From: Plantactinospora soyae
GTDB taxonomy: Bacteria > Actinomycetota > Actinomycetes > Mycobacteriales > Micromonosporaceae
DNA length: 64,000 nt
Assembly: GCF_014874095.1 (NCBI RefSeq)
Contig: NZ_JADBEB010000001.1
Coordinates: forward strand, 5,022,001 to 5,086,000
Direction of reading: 5' to 3'
Part shown: positions 26,089-35,886 of the stretch, piece by piece
Layout of the letters: each line of letters opens with the position of its first letter
How positions within the stretch are numbered: the stretch's first letter is position 1
The notes under the pieces: generated by a model
Database searches by the model: none
What the model was told of the DNA's origin: nothing
The model's input: only the letters and a program-made list of their open reading frames with translations
Position numbers and translations under genes: made by a program

Positions 26089-28011
26089 TCAGCCCGGCGG
26101 CTGGTTGCGCAGCTTGTGCAGGCGCAGCGCGAGCTGCACCTCCAGGGCCCGTTCCGGCTTCTGCCACTCCGGGCCGAGCAGCTGGCCGACCCGATCCAGC
26201 CGCTGCGTCACCGTGTTCACGTGTACGTGCAGCAACTCCGCGGCCCGGGCCAGGCTGCCACCGACCCCGAAGTACGCCTCCAGCGTCTTCACCAGCGCGG
26301 TGCCCCGGCGCGCGTCGTAGTCGACCACCGGCCCGACCGTGTCGGTCAGGAACCGGGCCACCTCCCGGTCGCCACCGGACTCGACCGCGCCGAGCAGCAA
26401 CCCGACGAAACCGAGTTCGGCACTGCTCGCGCCCTCCCCGGACCGGCCCAGGGCCCGGAGCGCGGTCAGGCACCGGTCCGCCTCCACGGCCGCACCGGCC
26501 AGTGACGCGACGCCGGCCACCGATCCGCCGGCCCCGGCGGTGACCGGCCGCCCGAGCACCCGGGACAGGTCCCGGACCACCGTCCGGGCGGCGGTTCCGG
26601 CATCCGCCCCCGGCAGCATCAGCACCACCCGGCCGTCCCGGGCCGCGGCCAGGCCGCCACGGGTCGAGGCGTACGTGGTGGCCCACGACGTCACCCGCTG
26701 CCGGACCGAGGCGCTGCCGGCCATCGCGTCGTCGCCCACCGCGACGAGTACGTGCGGAGCGTCCAGGTCCACGCCCAGCCGGCGGGCCCGGCCACGCAGT
26801 GCCGCCACGTCGCGCACCGGCCGGGCGATCAGGTCGTCCAGCAACTCGCCCCGGACCCGCCCCTCGGCATCGGCGACCGTCTGCCGGAACAGCAGCAGCA
26901 GCGCGGTGACCAGTGCGGCCCGCTCCAGGATCCGCTGGTCGGCGTCGACCAGTTCCTCGTCGGGGCGCAACAGCAGCGCACCGAGGTTCTCCGCCCCGGC
27001 GACCACGGCCGCGTACCAGAGACCACCCCGGCGTACGCTGCGTCCCTCGGTACGGGAGGCGACGACGGCCTCGTCGAGCGCGCCCCGCTCCGGCTCGTCG
27101 ATCTCGCCGACCCGGGCCAGCGTCCGGCCCTCGGCGTCCAGCGCCAACAGTGCCCCGCCCAGCACCTCGGTCACCGCCGCCGCGACGTCCTCGACCCCGC
27201 CACCGCGCAGCACCAGCGCGGTCATCCGGTCGTGCGCGGCGGCGGCCCGCTCCACCGACGCGCTGTGCGCCTGGATCGTCGAGTTGGCGGCGGAGAGTTC
27301 CGCCAGCGCCGCCTGGGTCTCGGCGAGCAACCGGGCGGTGTCGATCGCCACCGCCGCGTGCGCGGCCAGCGAGAGCAGCAGGGCCACCTCCTCGCGGGCG
27401 AACGGCCGGGCCGACCGGTTGGCGGCGTAGAGCACCCCGATCACGCTCGATCCGAGCCGCAGCGGCACCCCGAGGATGGCGACCAGGCCCTCCTCGCCCA
27501 CCCCGGCGTCGATCTCGCCGGTGTGGTGGAACCGGGCGTCCTCTGGGTAGTTCGCGGTGGCGTACGGGCTGCCGGTCTGGGCCACCAGGCCGCCCAGGCC
27601 CGCCCCCATCGGCAGCCGGAGCCCCTGGAACCGGGCCGAGATGGAGCCGTCGGTGACCCGCATGTACGTGTCGCCGCGCTCGTCGTCGACCAGCGTCATG
27701 TACGCCACGTCGGTGCCGAGCAGGTGCCGGGCCCGACGCACGATCGCCCGCAGTACGGCGTCGGAGTCCCGCAGCCCGGCCAGGTCGCTCGCGGTGTCGT
27801 ACAGGCCGGAGAGTTCCGCCTCGCGGCGTCGGCGCCGTTCCAGCAGCGCCCTGACCCGCAGCGCCACCACCTTCGCCTGTTCCAGCTCACCGAGCCGCTC
27901 GGCGGGGACACCGGCGGCCCGGGCGGCGACCAGCGGCCCTTCGAACTCGATCGGAGCGGCCTCCCGGGCCAACAGCTCCAGAAACTCGATCGGCGAGGAC
28001 ACGGCGTCCAT
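26089..28011 (-). CDS. PucR family transcriptional regulator with GAF domain
   Basis: Protein of 640 residues. A GAF sensor domain occupies about residues 80-225 (LYDTASDLAGLRDSDAVLRAIVRRARHLLGTDVAYM). A second region of mixed fold follows, and the C-terminal PucR-type HTH lies in SLARAAELLHVHVNTVTQRLDRVGQLLG. The ATG at 28011 is chosen over an upstream GTG. It lies 18 bp after the 3-hydroxybutyrate dehydrogenase gene and is probably in its operon. Members often regulate catabolic genes according to a small-molecule signal; here ketone-body or hydroxy-acid use is a reasonable guess from context. Confidence 0.87.
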   Translation of the reverse strand: MDAVSSPIEFLELLAREAAPIEFEGPLVAARAAGVPAERLGELEQAKVVALRVRALLERRRRREAELSGLYDTASDLAGLRDSDAVLRAIVRRARHLLGTDVAYMTLVDDERGDTYMRVTDGSISARFQGLRLPMGAGLGGLVAQTGSPYATANYPEDARFHHTGEIDAGVGEEGLVAILGVPLRLGSSVIGVLYAANRSARPFAREEVALLLSLAAHAAVAIDTARLLAETQAALAELSAANSTIQAHSASVERAAAAHDRMTALVLRGGGVEDVAAAVTEVLGGALLALDAEGRTLARVGEIDEPERGALDEAVVASRTEGRSVRRGGLWYAAVVAGAENLGALLLRPDEELVDADQRILERAALVTALLLLFRQTVADAEGRVRGELLDDLIARPVRDVAALRGRARRLGVDLDAPHVLVAVGDDAMAGSASVRQRVTSWATTYASTRGGLAAARDGRVVLMLPGADAGTAARTVVRDLSRVLGRPVTAGAGGSVAGVASLAGAAVEADRCLTALRALGRSGEGASSAELGFVGLLLGAVESGGDREVARFLTDTVGPVVDYDARRGTALVKTLEAYFGVGGSLARAAELLHVHVNTVTQRLDRVGQLLGPEWQKPERALEVQLALRLHKLRNQPPG

Positions 28012-28029
28012 TCTGCGGGAGTAGCCCAC

Positions 28030-28980
28030 TCAGTTCGCCGTCCAGCCCCCGTCGACGGGAATCGAGGCGCCGGTGATGAACGCCGCGGCCGGCGAGCAGA
28101 GGTACGCGAGCAGCTCGGCGACCTCCTCCGGTTCGATCAGCCGTTTGATCGCCGCCCGGGCGAGCATGATCCGCTCGATCACCTCGCTCTCGGCGATCCC
28201 GTGGTTGCTCGCCTGTGCGGCGATCTGCCCCTCGACCAGCGGCGTACGCACGTACGCCGGGTTGATGCAGTTGGCGGTGACCCCGTGCGCGGCCCCCTCC
28301 AGGGCGACGACCTTGGAGAGCCCCTCCAGGGCGTGCTTCGCCGAGACGTACGCGGCCTTGTACGGCGAGGCGCGCAGTCCGTGCACCGAGGAGATGTTGA
28401 CCACCCGGCCCCAGCCCCGGGCGTACATGTGCGGCAGGGCCCGTCGGACGATCAGGAACGGTGCCTCCACCATCACCCGGTGCAGGTGACTGAAGCGTTC
28501 CGGTGGGAACTCGTCGACCGGGGCGACGTGTTGCAGGCCGGCGTTGTTGACGACGATGTCCACCTCGGCGTCGATGTCGCCGGCCGCCCTCGGGTCGGAC
28601 AGGTCCACCCCGATCGCCCGGCCGCCGATCTCGGCCGCGACGGCCTCGGCCCGCTCGGTGTCCCGGTCGACCACGGTGACCGCCGCGCCGGCCGCGGCGA
28701 GCCGGACGGCGCAGGCCCGACCGATCCCGCTGCCGCCGCCGGTGACCAGCGCGGTCCGACCCGACAGGTCGAGCCGGACGACACCCGGAGCCGCGTCGCC
28801 GGAGGTGGCCTCGCGGGGGGCCGCCGCACGGGGCGTACCGGAATGCGGAGCCGCGTCGCGCGGGACCGGGTGGTGCCGGGCCGTACCGGCGGGCCTGTCG
28901 ACGTCCGTCGGATCCGATGCCTCGGGCTCGTGCTCCCGCCACTGCGCGGGCTGGTCACCCCGCCCGGCTTCTACCGTCAT
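28030..28980 (-). CDS. 3-hydroxybutyrate dehydrogenase (SDR family)
   Basis: Protein of 316 residues. The SDR core starts near residue 70 ([18 protein letters not shown]). [32 protein letters not shown] and [13 protein letters not shown] closely match bacterial D-3-hydroxybutyrate dehydrogenases, including the QHVAP and VHGL segments special to that group. It would oxidise 3-hydroxybutyrate to acetoacetate with NAD. No start codon lies near the core, so the ATG at 28980 gives a disordered Pro/Ala/Arg-rich extension of about 68 residues. Divergent from ruvC. Confidence 0.85.
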   Translation of the reverse strand: MTVEAGRGDQPAQWREHEPEASDPTDVDRPAGTARHHPVPRDAAPHSGTPRAAAPREATSGDAAPGVVRLDLSGRTALVTGGGSGIGRACAVRLAAAGAAVTVVDRDTERAEAVAAEIGGRAIGVDLSDPRAAGDIDAEVDIVVNNAGLQHVAPVDEFPPERFSHLHRVMVEAPFLIVRRALPHMYARGWGRVVNISSVHGLRASPYKAAYVSAKHALEGLSKVVALEGAAHGVTANCINPAYVRTPLVEGQIAAQASNHGIAESEVIERIMLARAAIKRLIEPEEVAELLAYLCSPAAAFITGASIPVDGGWTAN

Positions 28981-29153
28981 GGCGCAAGAAGCTACGAGCC
29001 ATCCGGGCGGTGGCACATGGGCGCCGGACACATACTCCGACGCCGGGCTATGTGGTGGCTGGCCGGCCGGGGTCGGGTCGGGACCGGGCCGGGCGCCGGA
29101 TGATCGGGACGGGCGTGTCGCCTGGGTGCGGGTCGGCGCAGGCCAGTAGGGTG

Positions 29154-29169
29154 TCGAACACACGTACGT
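29154..29169. promoter_or_regulatory. LexA/SOS-like box upstream of ruvC
   Basis: TCGAAC-ACAC-GTACGT matches the actinobacterial LexA pattern TCGAAC-N4-GTTCGA fully in the left half and in four of six bases in the right half. A TAGGGT at 29147-29152, just upstream, could be a -10 element, so a bound repressor would block the promoter. ruv genes are part of the SOS response in several actinobacteria. Confidence 0.55.
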
Positions 29170-29193
29170 GCGGCGGCAGGGGGAGGGGGCGGC

Positions 29194-29757
29194 GTGCGGG
29201 TGCTCGGCGTCGACCCGGGGCTGACCCGGTGTGGGGTCGGCGTGGTCGAGGGCGTGCCCGGCCGGCCGTGCACCCTGGTCGCCTACCACGTCATCTACAC
29301 GGAGCCCGACGAGGAGCTGCCGCTGCGGCTGCTGCACCTCGACACCGAACTGGCCCGACTGGTGGCGGAATACCGGCCGGAGAGCGTGGCGGTGGAACGG
29401 GTGTTCAGCCAGCACAACGTGCGGACCGTGATGGGCACCGCACAGGCGAGTGCGGTGGCCGTACTCGCGGGGGCCCGGGCCGGGCTGCCGGTGCAGACGT
29501 ACACCCCGAGCGAGGTGAAGGCGGCGGTGACCGGCTCCGGCCAGGCCGACAAGGCACAGATGATGGCCATGGTCACCCGGCTGCTGCGGTTGGACGCGCC
29601 ACCCCGGCCCGCCGACGCGGCCGACGCGCTGGCGCTGGCCATCTGCCACATCTGGCGGGGCGGCACGCGGGCCCGGCTCGCGGCGGCGGCCAGTGCCGTC
29701 CGGCAGCGGGTGGCGGCCCAACGGTCGGCCGCGAAGCGACAGGGAGGAACGGGATGA
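29194..29757 (+). CDS. ruvC: Holliday junction resolvase RuvC
   Basis: Endonuclease of 187 residues with an RNase H fold that cuts Holliday junctions. The acidic catalytic set is present: Asp7 in [11 protein letters not shown], Glu in VAVERVF, and the Asp residues of [12 protein letters not shown]. The GTG at 29194 follows GGGGGAGGGGG. Its stop overlaps the ruvA start (ATGA). Confidence 0.96.
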   Translation: MRVLGVDPGLTRCGVGVVEGVPGRPCTLVAYHVIYTEPDEELPLRLLHLDTELARLVAEYRPESVAVERVFSQHNVRTVMGTAQASAVAVLAGARAGLPVQTYTPSEVKAAVTGSGQADKAQMMAMVTRLLRLDAPPRPADAADALALAICHIWRGGTRARLAAAASAVRQRVAAQRSAAKRQGGTG

Positions 29758-30356
29758 TCGCCAGTGTGCGGGGAGTGGTCGCCGGGCTGTCCCCGGACGG
29801 TGCCGTGATCGAGGTCGGCGGCGTCGGGCTCGCGGTGCAGTGCGCGCCGGGCACCCTGGCCGGGCTCCGGGTCGGTTCACCCGCCCGGCTGGCCACCAGC
29901 CTGGTCGTCCGGGAGGACTCGCTCACCCTGTACGGGTTCGCCGACGACGAGGAGAAGCAGCTTTTCGAGCTGCTCCAGACCGCCAGCGGCGTCGGTCCCC
30001 GGCTGGCCCAGGCGGTCCTCGCCGTGCACTCCCCGGACACGGTGCGCAAGGCGATCGCCAACGCCGACACCGGCGCCCTGACCCGGGTGCCCGGGATCGG
30101 CAAGAAGGGCGCCGAACGGCTGGTACTGGAGTTGCGTGACCGGATCGGCCCGGTCGCCATCGGCCCGGACGGCGCGGCCGGTGTCACCGCCGGGGCCTGG
30201 CCGGACCAGGTACGGCAGGCGCTGGTCGGGCTCGGCTGGACGGCCGCGCAGGCGGACCAGGCGGTCGCGGTGGTCGCCGAGGGCATCGAGGGTGAGACCC
30301 CGCCGGTACCGGTGCTGTTGAAGCAGGCCATCCGACTGCTGGGCAAGACCCGATGA
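29754..30356 (+). CDS. ruvA: Holliday junction branch migration protein RuvA
   Basis: Protein of 200 residues with the N-terminal OB fold ([12 protein letters not shown]...[10 protein letters not shown]), two helix-hairpin-helix motifs ([13 protein letters not shown] and [16 protein letters not shown]) and the C-terminal domain that contacts RuvB. The ATG overlaps the ruvC stop by four bases. It holds the junction for the RuvB motor. Confidence 0.96.
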   Translation: MIASVRGVVAGLSPDGAVIEVGGVGLAVQCAPGTLAGLRVGSPARLATSLVVREDSLTLYGFADDEEKQLFELLQTASGVGPRLAQAVLAVHSPDTVRKAIANADTGALTRVPGIGKKGAERLVLELRDRIGPVAIGPDGAAGVTAGAWPDQVRQALVGLGWTAAQADQAVAVVAEGIEGETPPVPVLLKQAIRLLGKTR

Positions 30357-30396
30357 CGGAACGGAACAGGATCACCGCCCGGGTGGCGAGCCGGCC

Positions 30397-31464
30397 GTGA
30401 CCGACCACGAGGGGCTCGTCTCGGCGTACGCCAGCGATGCCGAGCTGGACGCCGAGGCGACCGTACGCCCGAAGCGGCTGGCCGAGTTCATCGCCCAGCA
30501 CCGGGTACGCGACCAGCTCGACCTGCTGCTGCGTGGCGCGATGGGCCGGGGCACCCCGCCGGACCACATCCTGCTGTCCGGGCCCCCTGGACTCGGCAAA
30601 ACCACCCTCGCCAACATCGTCGCCGCCGAGCTGGGCGCGGGGATCCGGGTCACCAGCGGTCCGGCGATCGAGCGCTCCGGCGACCTCGCCGCGATCCTGA
30701 CCAGCCTCGGCGAGGGCGACGTGCTGTTCATCGACGAGATCCATCGCATCGCGAAGCCGGCCGAGGAACTGCTCTACAGCGCGATGGAGGACTTCCGGGT
30801 CGACGTGATCGTCGGCAAGGGGCCGGGTGCGACGGCGATCCCGCTGGACGTCGAGCCGTTCACCCTGGTCGGCGCGACCACCCGGTCCGGGCTGCTGACG
30901 GGTCCGATGCGGGACCGCTTCGGCTTCGTGGCGCACCTCGATTTCTACACCCCCGCGGAGCTGGACGTGCTGATCCAGCGGTCCGCGCGGATCCTCCGGG
31001 TGCCGGTGACCGAGGACGGTTCGGCGGAGATCGCCGGGCGGTCGCGGGGCACGCCGCGGATCGCCAACCGGCTGCTCCGCCGGGTGCGGGACTTCGCCGA
31101 GGTGCGGGCCGACGGGACCGTGACGCTGGAGACCGCGCGGGCCGCCCTGCACGTCTACGACGTGGACGAGCTGGGGCTGGACCGGCTGGACAAGGCCGTG
31201 CTGACCGCCCTGGTCGACTCGTTCCGGGGTGGCCCGGTCGGCCTCTCCACCCTGGCCGTGGCGGTGGGGGAGCAGCCGGACACGGTCGAGGAGGTGTGCG
31301 AGCCCTTCCTGGTCCGGGCCGGGCTGCTCGCCCGTACGCCCCGGGGGCGGGTGGCGACCGAGGCGGCTTGGCGACACTTGGGGCGTACGCCACCGAATGG
31401 TACATTTGGGGCGGCTATGCCGTCGACGCCCGACCTCTTCTCCGGAGGCTCCCAGGAGGTGTGA
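30397..31464 (+). CDS. ruvB: Holliday junction branch migration ATPase RuvB
   Basis: AAA+ motor of 355 residues. Walker A is GPPGLGKTT, Walker B is FIDEIH, sensor 1 is GATTRSG, the arginine-finger region is GPMRDRFG, and a C-terminal winged helix ([17 protein letters not shown]) binds DNA. GTG start 40 bp after ruvA. Last gene of the ruv operon; yajC follows after 136 bp with its own possible -10 (TAGACT near 31509). Confidence 0.97.
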   Translation: MTDHEGLVSAYASDAELDAEATVRPKRLAEFIAQHRVRDQLDLLLRGAMGRGTPPDHILLSGPPGLGKTTLANIVAAELGAGIRVTSGPAIERSGDLAAILTSLGEGDVLFIDEIHRIAKPAEELLYSAMEDFRVDVIVGKGPGATAIPLDVEPFTLVGATTRSGLLTGPMRDRFGFVAHLDFYTPAELDVLIQRSARILRVPVTEDGSAEIAGRSRGTPRIANRLLRRVRDFAEVRADGTVTLETARAALHVYDVDELGLDRLDKAVLTALVDSFRGGPVGLSTLAVAVGEQPDTVEEVCEPFLVRAGLLARTPRGRVATEAAWRHLGRTPPNGTFGAAMPSTPDLFSGGSQEV

Positions 31465-31600
31465 CCCGAACGTGATCTGTGCCGCATTCGGTGTTCTCAG
31501 GTGCAGGGACTAGACTCGCCGCGGTTTGTACAGGACGTGAGATCCTGCCTCCGCTCCGGCATACCGATGCCGTGACGAGGCCGATGGGAAGGTCATAACA

Positions 31601-31936
31601 GTGCCTTTGGCAGCACAAAGCGGTGGCGGGCCCGGCAGTTTCATGCCGATCCTCATGATTGTCCTGCTCTTCGGCGTCATGTACTTCATGATGATCCGCC
31701 CGCAGCAGAGGAAGCGCCGCGAGGCCGAGCAGATGCAGCGGTCGATCGGCGCGGGCGACGAGGTGGTCACCATCGGCGGGCTCTACGGCACGGTCACCGG
31801 AGTGGACGACGAGACCGTGATGCTCGAGGTCGCACCTGGGGTGCAGACCCGGTACGCGCGGCCGGCGATCGCCCGGGTCATCAAGCCCGTGGAGCGGGTC
31901 GAGACGGTGCAGGACGAGGTCGAAGTCAAGGAATGA
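31601..31936 (+). CDS. yajC: Preprotein translocase accessory protein YajC
   Basis: Protein of 111 residues with one membrane span (MPILMIVLLFGVMYFMMIRPQQRKRREAE) and the small cytoplasmic YajC domain (GDEVVTIGGLYGTVTGV). It associates with SecDF and SecYEG in the membrane. GTG start. Its stop overlaps the start of a 13-codon ORF (ATGA). Confidence 0.94.
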   Translation: MPLAAQSGGGPGSFMPILMIVLLFGVMYFMMIRPQQRKRREAEQMQRSIGAGDEVVTIGGLYGTVTGVDDETVMLEVAPGVQTRYARPAIARVIKPVERVETVQDEVEVKE

Positions 31937-32037
31937 CCACCCGCGTGACGGGATGGGTTTGGCATCGAAGATAATAGATAGCCAAGCCGGTGGGGCTGCC
32001 CACCGGTGAGGTAAGCACGTCGCCGGACAGGCCGGCG
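31933..32037 (+). promoter_or_regulatory. Structured leader between yajC and secD with a short upstream ORF
   Basis: A 13-codon ORF (MTTRVTGWVWHRR, 31933-31974) begins at an ATG that overlaps the yajC stop. An AT-rich GATAAT at 31970-31975 with GTGACG 19 bases upstream resembles a promoter. Two hairpins follow: CCGGTGGG-GCTG-CCCACCGG at 31987-32006 and CGCCGG-N5-CCGGCG at 32021-32037. secD starts at 32093. The region could be a simple promoter plus 5' UTR or a regulatory leader. No known arrest motif is visible in the short peptide. Confidence 0.4.
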
Positions 32038-32092
32038 CCCCGACTCGCCGCCCACCACTAGCGGCCGAACCGCGCAGGGAGACAGGACAGCC

Positions 32093-34012
32093 GTGGCACC
32101 ACCTCAGGGACAGATGCGGCCCGGGCGGCAACTGGCCGTACTTGGGTTGATCTTCACCGTCCTCTACCTCTTGGTGTTCTTCGCCGCAGGCGCCAAGGGC
32201 GGTTGGATGGACCGGCTCGAGCCGAAGCTCGGCCTGGATCTCATCGGCGGTACCCGGATGACCCTGGAGGCGACGACCGAGGCGGGCGAGGCGCCCCCGG
32301 CCGGATCGCTGGAGCGGGCCCGGGAGATCATCCAGGCACGGGTCGACGGTCGGGGCGTCGCCGAGGCCGAGGTGGTCACCGAGGGCAACCGCAACATCGT
32401 GATCTCCGTACCCGGCCAGAACGCCGACCTCGACGACGTCGGCACCGCGGCCGAGTTGCGGTTCCGCAAGGTGCTCAAGACCACCGACGGCGGGCCGCCC
32501 AGCACGACCCCCCCGCCGACGGCCAACCCGTCCGGCAGCCCGGCTCCCTCCGGCAGCCCGACCCCGAGCGCGGGCGCCACCGGGTCCCCCAACCCGGCGG
32601 TGACCGCATCGGCGGGTGCCGGTGGTGGACAGGGCGGCGGCGCCCCGGCGCCCACGCCGACCGCGAGCGCGTCCGCCGCACCGACGCCGACCGCCACGCC
32701 CAGCGCGACCCCGGCCGCCCCGGTCGACCAGACCCTGGCGGCCCAGCGGGCGGCGGTGGAGCAGAAGGTGGGCGCGGCCGCCTGGGCTGCCGCCAACGCA
32801 CTGCAGGGGCCGGCGGACTTCAGCCAGGACCCGACGCTCACCGAGAAGCTCAAGCCGTTCGCCGACCTGACGCCGCAGGAGATCCGGGTCCTGCCCCCGG
32901 CGATGCAGTTCAACATCCCCACGATCACCTGCGAGAAGTTGGACCAGCGGCCCCCGGGCTCGGTGAAGGACGGGAAGCAGCAGGCGGTGGCCTGCGAGAG
33001 CGGACAGATCAAGAACCTGCTGGACGTCGCCAAGGTCGAGGGCACCGACGTCGCGGACGCGGACGGGGTGCTCGACCAGACCAGCAGCCAGTACGTGGTC
33101 AGCCTGGACTTCACCGGCGACGGTCAGAGCAAGTGGACCAACCTGACCCGGGAGGCGTTCAACAACGAGGGCGGCGCCTGTGACGCCAGCGCCCTCGGCG
33201 AGAACGGCACCGGCAAGTGCCGGGTCGCGGTCGTACTGGACAACCAGATCATCTCCTCCCCGGAGATCCAGGGCGTGCTGACCGGCGACTCGCAGATCAC
33301 CGGCAGCTTCACCAACGCCTCGGCCAGTGAACTGGCCAGCCAGCTCCGGTACGGCGCCCTGCCGCTGACCTTCCAGCCGCAGGAGGCGCAGAACATCACC
33401 GCCACCCTGGGCACCGAGCACCTGCGGGCGGGCCTGCTCGCCGCGGGCGTCGGCATGCTGCTGGTCATCATCTACGCGTTCTTCTACTACCGGCTGCTCG
33501 GCTCGGTGATCTTCCTCAGCCTGGTGCTCTCCGCCGCGCTGGTGTTCGGCGCGCTGGTGCTGCTCGGCCGGCAGATCGGCTTCACCCTGACGCTGGCCGG
33601 AATCGCAGGCTTCATCGTCTCGCTCGGTGTCGCCGCGGACTCGTTCGTCATCTACTTCGAACGCCTGAAAGACGAGATCAGAGACGGCCGAAGTCCACGC
33701 AGCGCGGTGCCCCGCGCCTGGGTACGGGCCCGTCGGACGATCATCTCGGCGAACGCCATCTCGATCATGGCGGCCGTGGTGCTCTATCTCGTCTCGGTCG
33801 GTACGGTGCAGGGCTTCGCCTTCGCGCTCGGCCTGGCCACCATCCTCGACCTGGTAGTCGTCTTCCTGTTCCGGCATCCGATCATGACGATGTTCGCCCG
33901 TACCCCGGCGTTCCTCTCGCCCCGGGTCAGCGGACTCGGGCGCGCGTTGCAGTCGCGGGACGACGAGACGCCGACCGGCCAGACCGGCAAGACCCGCGTG
34001 AAGGAGGCCTGA
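32093..34012 (+). CDS. secD: Protein translocase subunit SecD
   Basis: Protein of 639 residues that uses the proton gradient to pull exported proteins through SecYEG. One N-terminal span (LAVLGLIFTVLYLLVFFAAG) precedes LGLDLIGGTRMTLEA, the P1 extracytoplasmic domain, then five C-terminal spans from about residue 445. Within P1, about residues 137-209, is a Pro/Ala/Ser/Thr-rich linker that is absent from E. coli SecD. GTG start. Confidence 0.95.
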   Translation: MAPPQGQMRPGRQLAVLGLIFTVLYLLVFFAAGAKGGWMDRLEPKLGLDLIGGTRMTLEATTEAGEAPPAGSLERAREIIQARVDGRGVAEAEVVTEGNRNIVISVPGQNADLDDVGTAAELRFRKVLKTTDGGPPSTTPPPTANPSGSPAPSGSPTPSAGATGSPNPAVTASAGAGGGQGGGAPAPTPTASASAAPTPTATPSATPAAPVDQTLAAQRAAVEQKVGAAAWAAANALQGPADFSQDPTLTEKLKPFADLTPQEIRVLPPAMQFNIPTITCEKLDQRPPGSVKDGKQQAVACESGQIKNLLDVAKVEGTDVADADGVLDQTSSQYVVSLDFTGDGQSKWTNLTREAFNNEGGACDASALGENGTGKCRVAVVLDNQIISSPEIQGVLTGDSQITGSFTNASASELASQLRYGALPLTFQPQEAQNITATLGTEHLRAGLLAAGVGMLLVIIYAFFYYRLLGSVIFLSLVLSAALVFGALVLLGRQIGFTLTLAGIAGFIVSLGVAADSFVIYFERLKDEIRDGRSPRSAVPRAWVRARRTIISANAISIMAAVVLYLVSVGTVQGFAFALGLATILDLVVVFLFRHPIMTMFARTPAFLSPRVSGLGRALQSRDDETPTGQTGKTRVKEA

Positions 34013-34013
34013 G

Positions 34014-35243
34014 ATGAGCAGAAGTGGTCTCGCCAGCCGCTTGTACCGCGGTGAAGCCGGTCTTCGGATCATTCCCCGCCGGAAGCTGTGGTTCAGCATT
34101 TCCGGTGGCCTGGTCCTGTTGGCCATCCTGAGCTTCGTGATCCAGGGCTTCATCCTGGGCATCGAGTTCAAGGGCGGAAACGAGTTCCAGGTGCCGACCC
34201 GCGTCGGCACCATGCAACACGCCGAGGACGCGGTACACGCCGCGCTCGTCGGCGAGACGACCCCGGACGGGCCGGCGGAGGTGGTGTCGGGCCAGCAGGT
34301 CGGCAGCGACACGTACCTGTTCCGGACCTCGCCGCTGGACCAGACGCAGGCGACCGAGGTCCGTAACGCACTCGCCAGCGAGCTGAACATCTCGGTCGAC
34401 GACATCAGTGACAGCCGGGTCAGCGCGGCCTGGGGCGCCCAGGTCACCCAGCGGGCGTTGATCGGTCTGGTGATCTTCCTCGTCCTGGTCACCGGCTATC
34501 TGGTGCTCCGGTTCGAGCTGCGGATGGCGATCGCCGCGGTGGTCGGGCTCGGGCTCGACCTGGTGCTCACCGCCGGGATCTACTCGGCGGTGCGCTTCGA
34601 GGTGACCCCGTCGACCATCGTGGGCTTCCTGACCATCCTCGGTTTCGCCCTGTACGACACGGTCGTGGTGTTCGACAAGATCCAGGAGAACACCCGGGGC
34701 ATCACCGGGGGGAGCACACAGACGTACGCCGAGGCGTCCAACCTGGCCCTGAACCAGACCCTGATGCGGTCGATCAACACCTCGGTCGTGGCGCTGCTGC
34801 CCGTCGGCGGCCTGCTGTTCATCGGCGCCGGTCTGCTCGGTGCCGGCACGCTGAAGGACCTCGGTCTGGTGCTCTTCGTCGGTATGGGCGCGGCGTTCTT
34901 CTCGTCGATCTTCCTGGCGACTCCGCTCCTGGTCATGCTCAAGGAGCGGGAGCCGAGGATCCGGACGCACACCCAGCGGGTGCTGGCCCGGCGGGCCGGC
35001 GGCGGTCGGGACACCTCGGCCACGCGCCGTCCGGCCCGGCAGCCCGGCCAGGCTCGGCCGGTCGTCGAGCAGCAGGCCGAGGCCCCGGGCGAGGAGGAGG
35101 CGCCGGTACCGGCGACCGACTCGACCGCCTTGGCGGCCGCCGCGCCCAAGGTCGGCGCCCGCCCCTCGGGCAAGCGCTCGGGCGGTGCCCGGGGCGGTCG
35201 CCCCGGCGGCGGCGGTAACCGGCCGGGTGGCAAGCGGCGCTGA
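34014..35243 (+). CDS. secF: Protein translocase subunit SecF
   Basis: Protein of 409 residues with six spans. GIEFKGGNEFQV in the first loop and GFALYDTVVVFDKIQENTRG near span 4 are SecF signatures. It starts two bases after the secD stop. The C-terminal 80 residues are a basic Gly/Arg/Lys-rich tail (ending GNRPGGKRR) that probably lies in the cytoplasm, where it might touch ribosomes or membrane lipids. Confidence 0.95.
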   Translation: MSRSGLASRLYRGEAGLRIIPRRKLWFSISGGLVLLAILSFVIQGFILGIEFKGGNEFQVPTRVGTMQHAEDAVHAALVGETTPDGPAEVVSGQQVGSDTYLFRTSPLDQTQATEVRNALASELNISVDDISDSRVSAAWGAQVTQRALIGLVIFLVLVTGYLVLRFELRMAIAAVVGLGLDLVLTAGIYSAVRFEVTPSTIVGFLTILGFALYDTVVVFDKIQENTRGITGGSTQTYAEASNLALNQTLMRSINTSVVALLPVGGLLFIGAGLLGAGTLKDLGLVLFVGMGAAFFSSIFLATPLLVMLKEREPRIRTHTQRVLARRAGGGRDTSATRRPARQPGQARPVVEQQAEAPGEEEAPVPATDSTALAAAAPKVGARPSGKRSGGARGGRPGGGGNRPGGKRR

Positions 35244-35261
35244 GCCGGACGAACGGACCAC

Positions 35262-35303
35262 AAGGCGCCCGACGGACCACTTCGGTGGCCCGTCGGGCGC
35301 CTT
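35262..35303 (+). terminator. Hairpin with TTCG tetraloop after secF
   Basis: A 19-bp stem (35262-35280 with 35285-35303) with one A-C mismatch is closed by a TTCG loop. It starts 18 bases after the secF stop and ends 19 bases before the apt start. Its strength and place suggest a transcription terminator or a processing site that separates secDF from apt. Confidence 0.75.
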
Positions 35304-35322
35304 GCCCGGGAAGGAAGCAGTT

Positions 35323-35886
35323 GTGACGGAGACCCCTACCGAGGTACGTGGCGACAGCGGCCCGGCCACCGCGCAGTTGGTGGCGAGCCGGGTGCTGGAC
35401 GTGCCAGATTTCCCCAAACCGGGCATCGCGTTCAAGGACCTCATGCCGTTGTTCGCGGACGGGGCGGTCTTCCGGGAGGTGATCGACGGAATCGTCGAGC
35501 ATCACGGCCGGGAGTCGTTCGACGTGGTGGTCGGGATCGAGGCGCGTGGCTTCGTGGTGGCCGCCGCGATCGCGTACGCCACCGGGGTCGGGGTGGTGCC
35601 GGTGCGTAAGGCCGGCAAGCTGCCCCGGGCCGCCTACGCCGCCTCGTACGCCCTGGAGTACGGCGAGGCCACCCTGGAGGTGCACCAGGACGCCTTCACC
35701 GCCGGGCACCGGGTGCTGGTGGTCGATGACGTGCTCGCCACCGGTGGGACCGCCCAGGCGACCCTCGACCTGGTGGAGCGGGCCGGCGGCACGGTGGCCG
35801 GGTTCAGTGTGCTGCTGGAACTGGGCTTCCTGAACGGTCGGGCACGGCTCGATCCACGACCGGTTCACGCCCTCTTAACCGTTTAA
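35323..35886 (+). CDS. apt: Adenine phosphoribosyltransferase
   Basis: Purine salvage enzyme of 187 residues that makes AMP from adenine and PRPP. The PRPP-binding loop is VLVVDDVLATGGTA, and PDFPKPGIAFKDLMPL and GIEARGFVVAAAIAY are typical of Apt. GTG start after AAGGAAG. The conserved order secF-apt-rel places purine salvage next to (p)ppGpp metabolism. The third-last sense codon is TTA, which is rare in this genome. Confidence 0.95.
   Translation: MTETPTEVRGDSGPATAQLVASRVLDVPDFPKPGIAFKDLMPLFADGAVFREVIDGIVEHHGRESFDVVVGIEARGFVVAAAIAYATGVGVVPVRKAGKLPRAAYAASYALEYGEATLEVHQDAFTAGHRVLVVDDVLATGGTAQATLDLVERAGGTVAGFSVLLELGFLNGRARLDPRPVHALLTV

Noticed and set aside
28917-29753. Long N-terminal extension of RuvA through the ruvC gene
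   Set aside because: RuvA is complete from the ATG at 29754, which overlaps the ruvC stop. The upstream frame is the +1 shadow of ruvC.
31415-34492. A 1025-codon minus-strand frame opposite yajC and secD
   Set aside because: Shadow of genuine genes: Arg/Gly/Val-rich, without motifs, and it crosses several verified genes.
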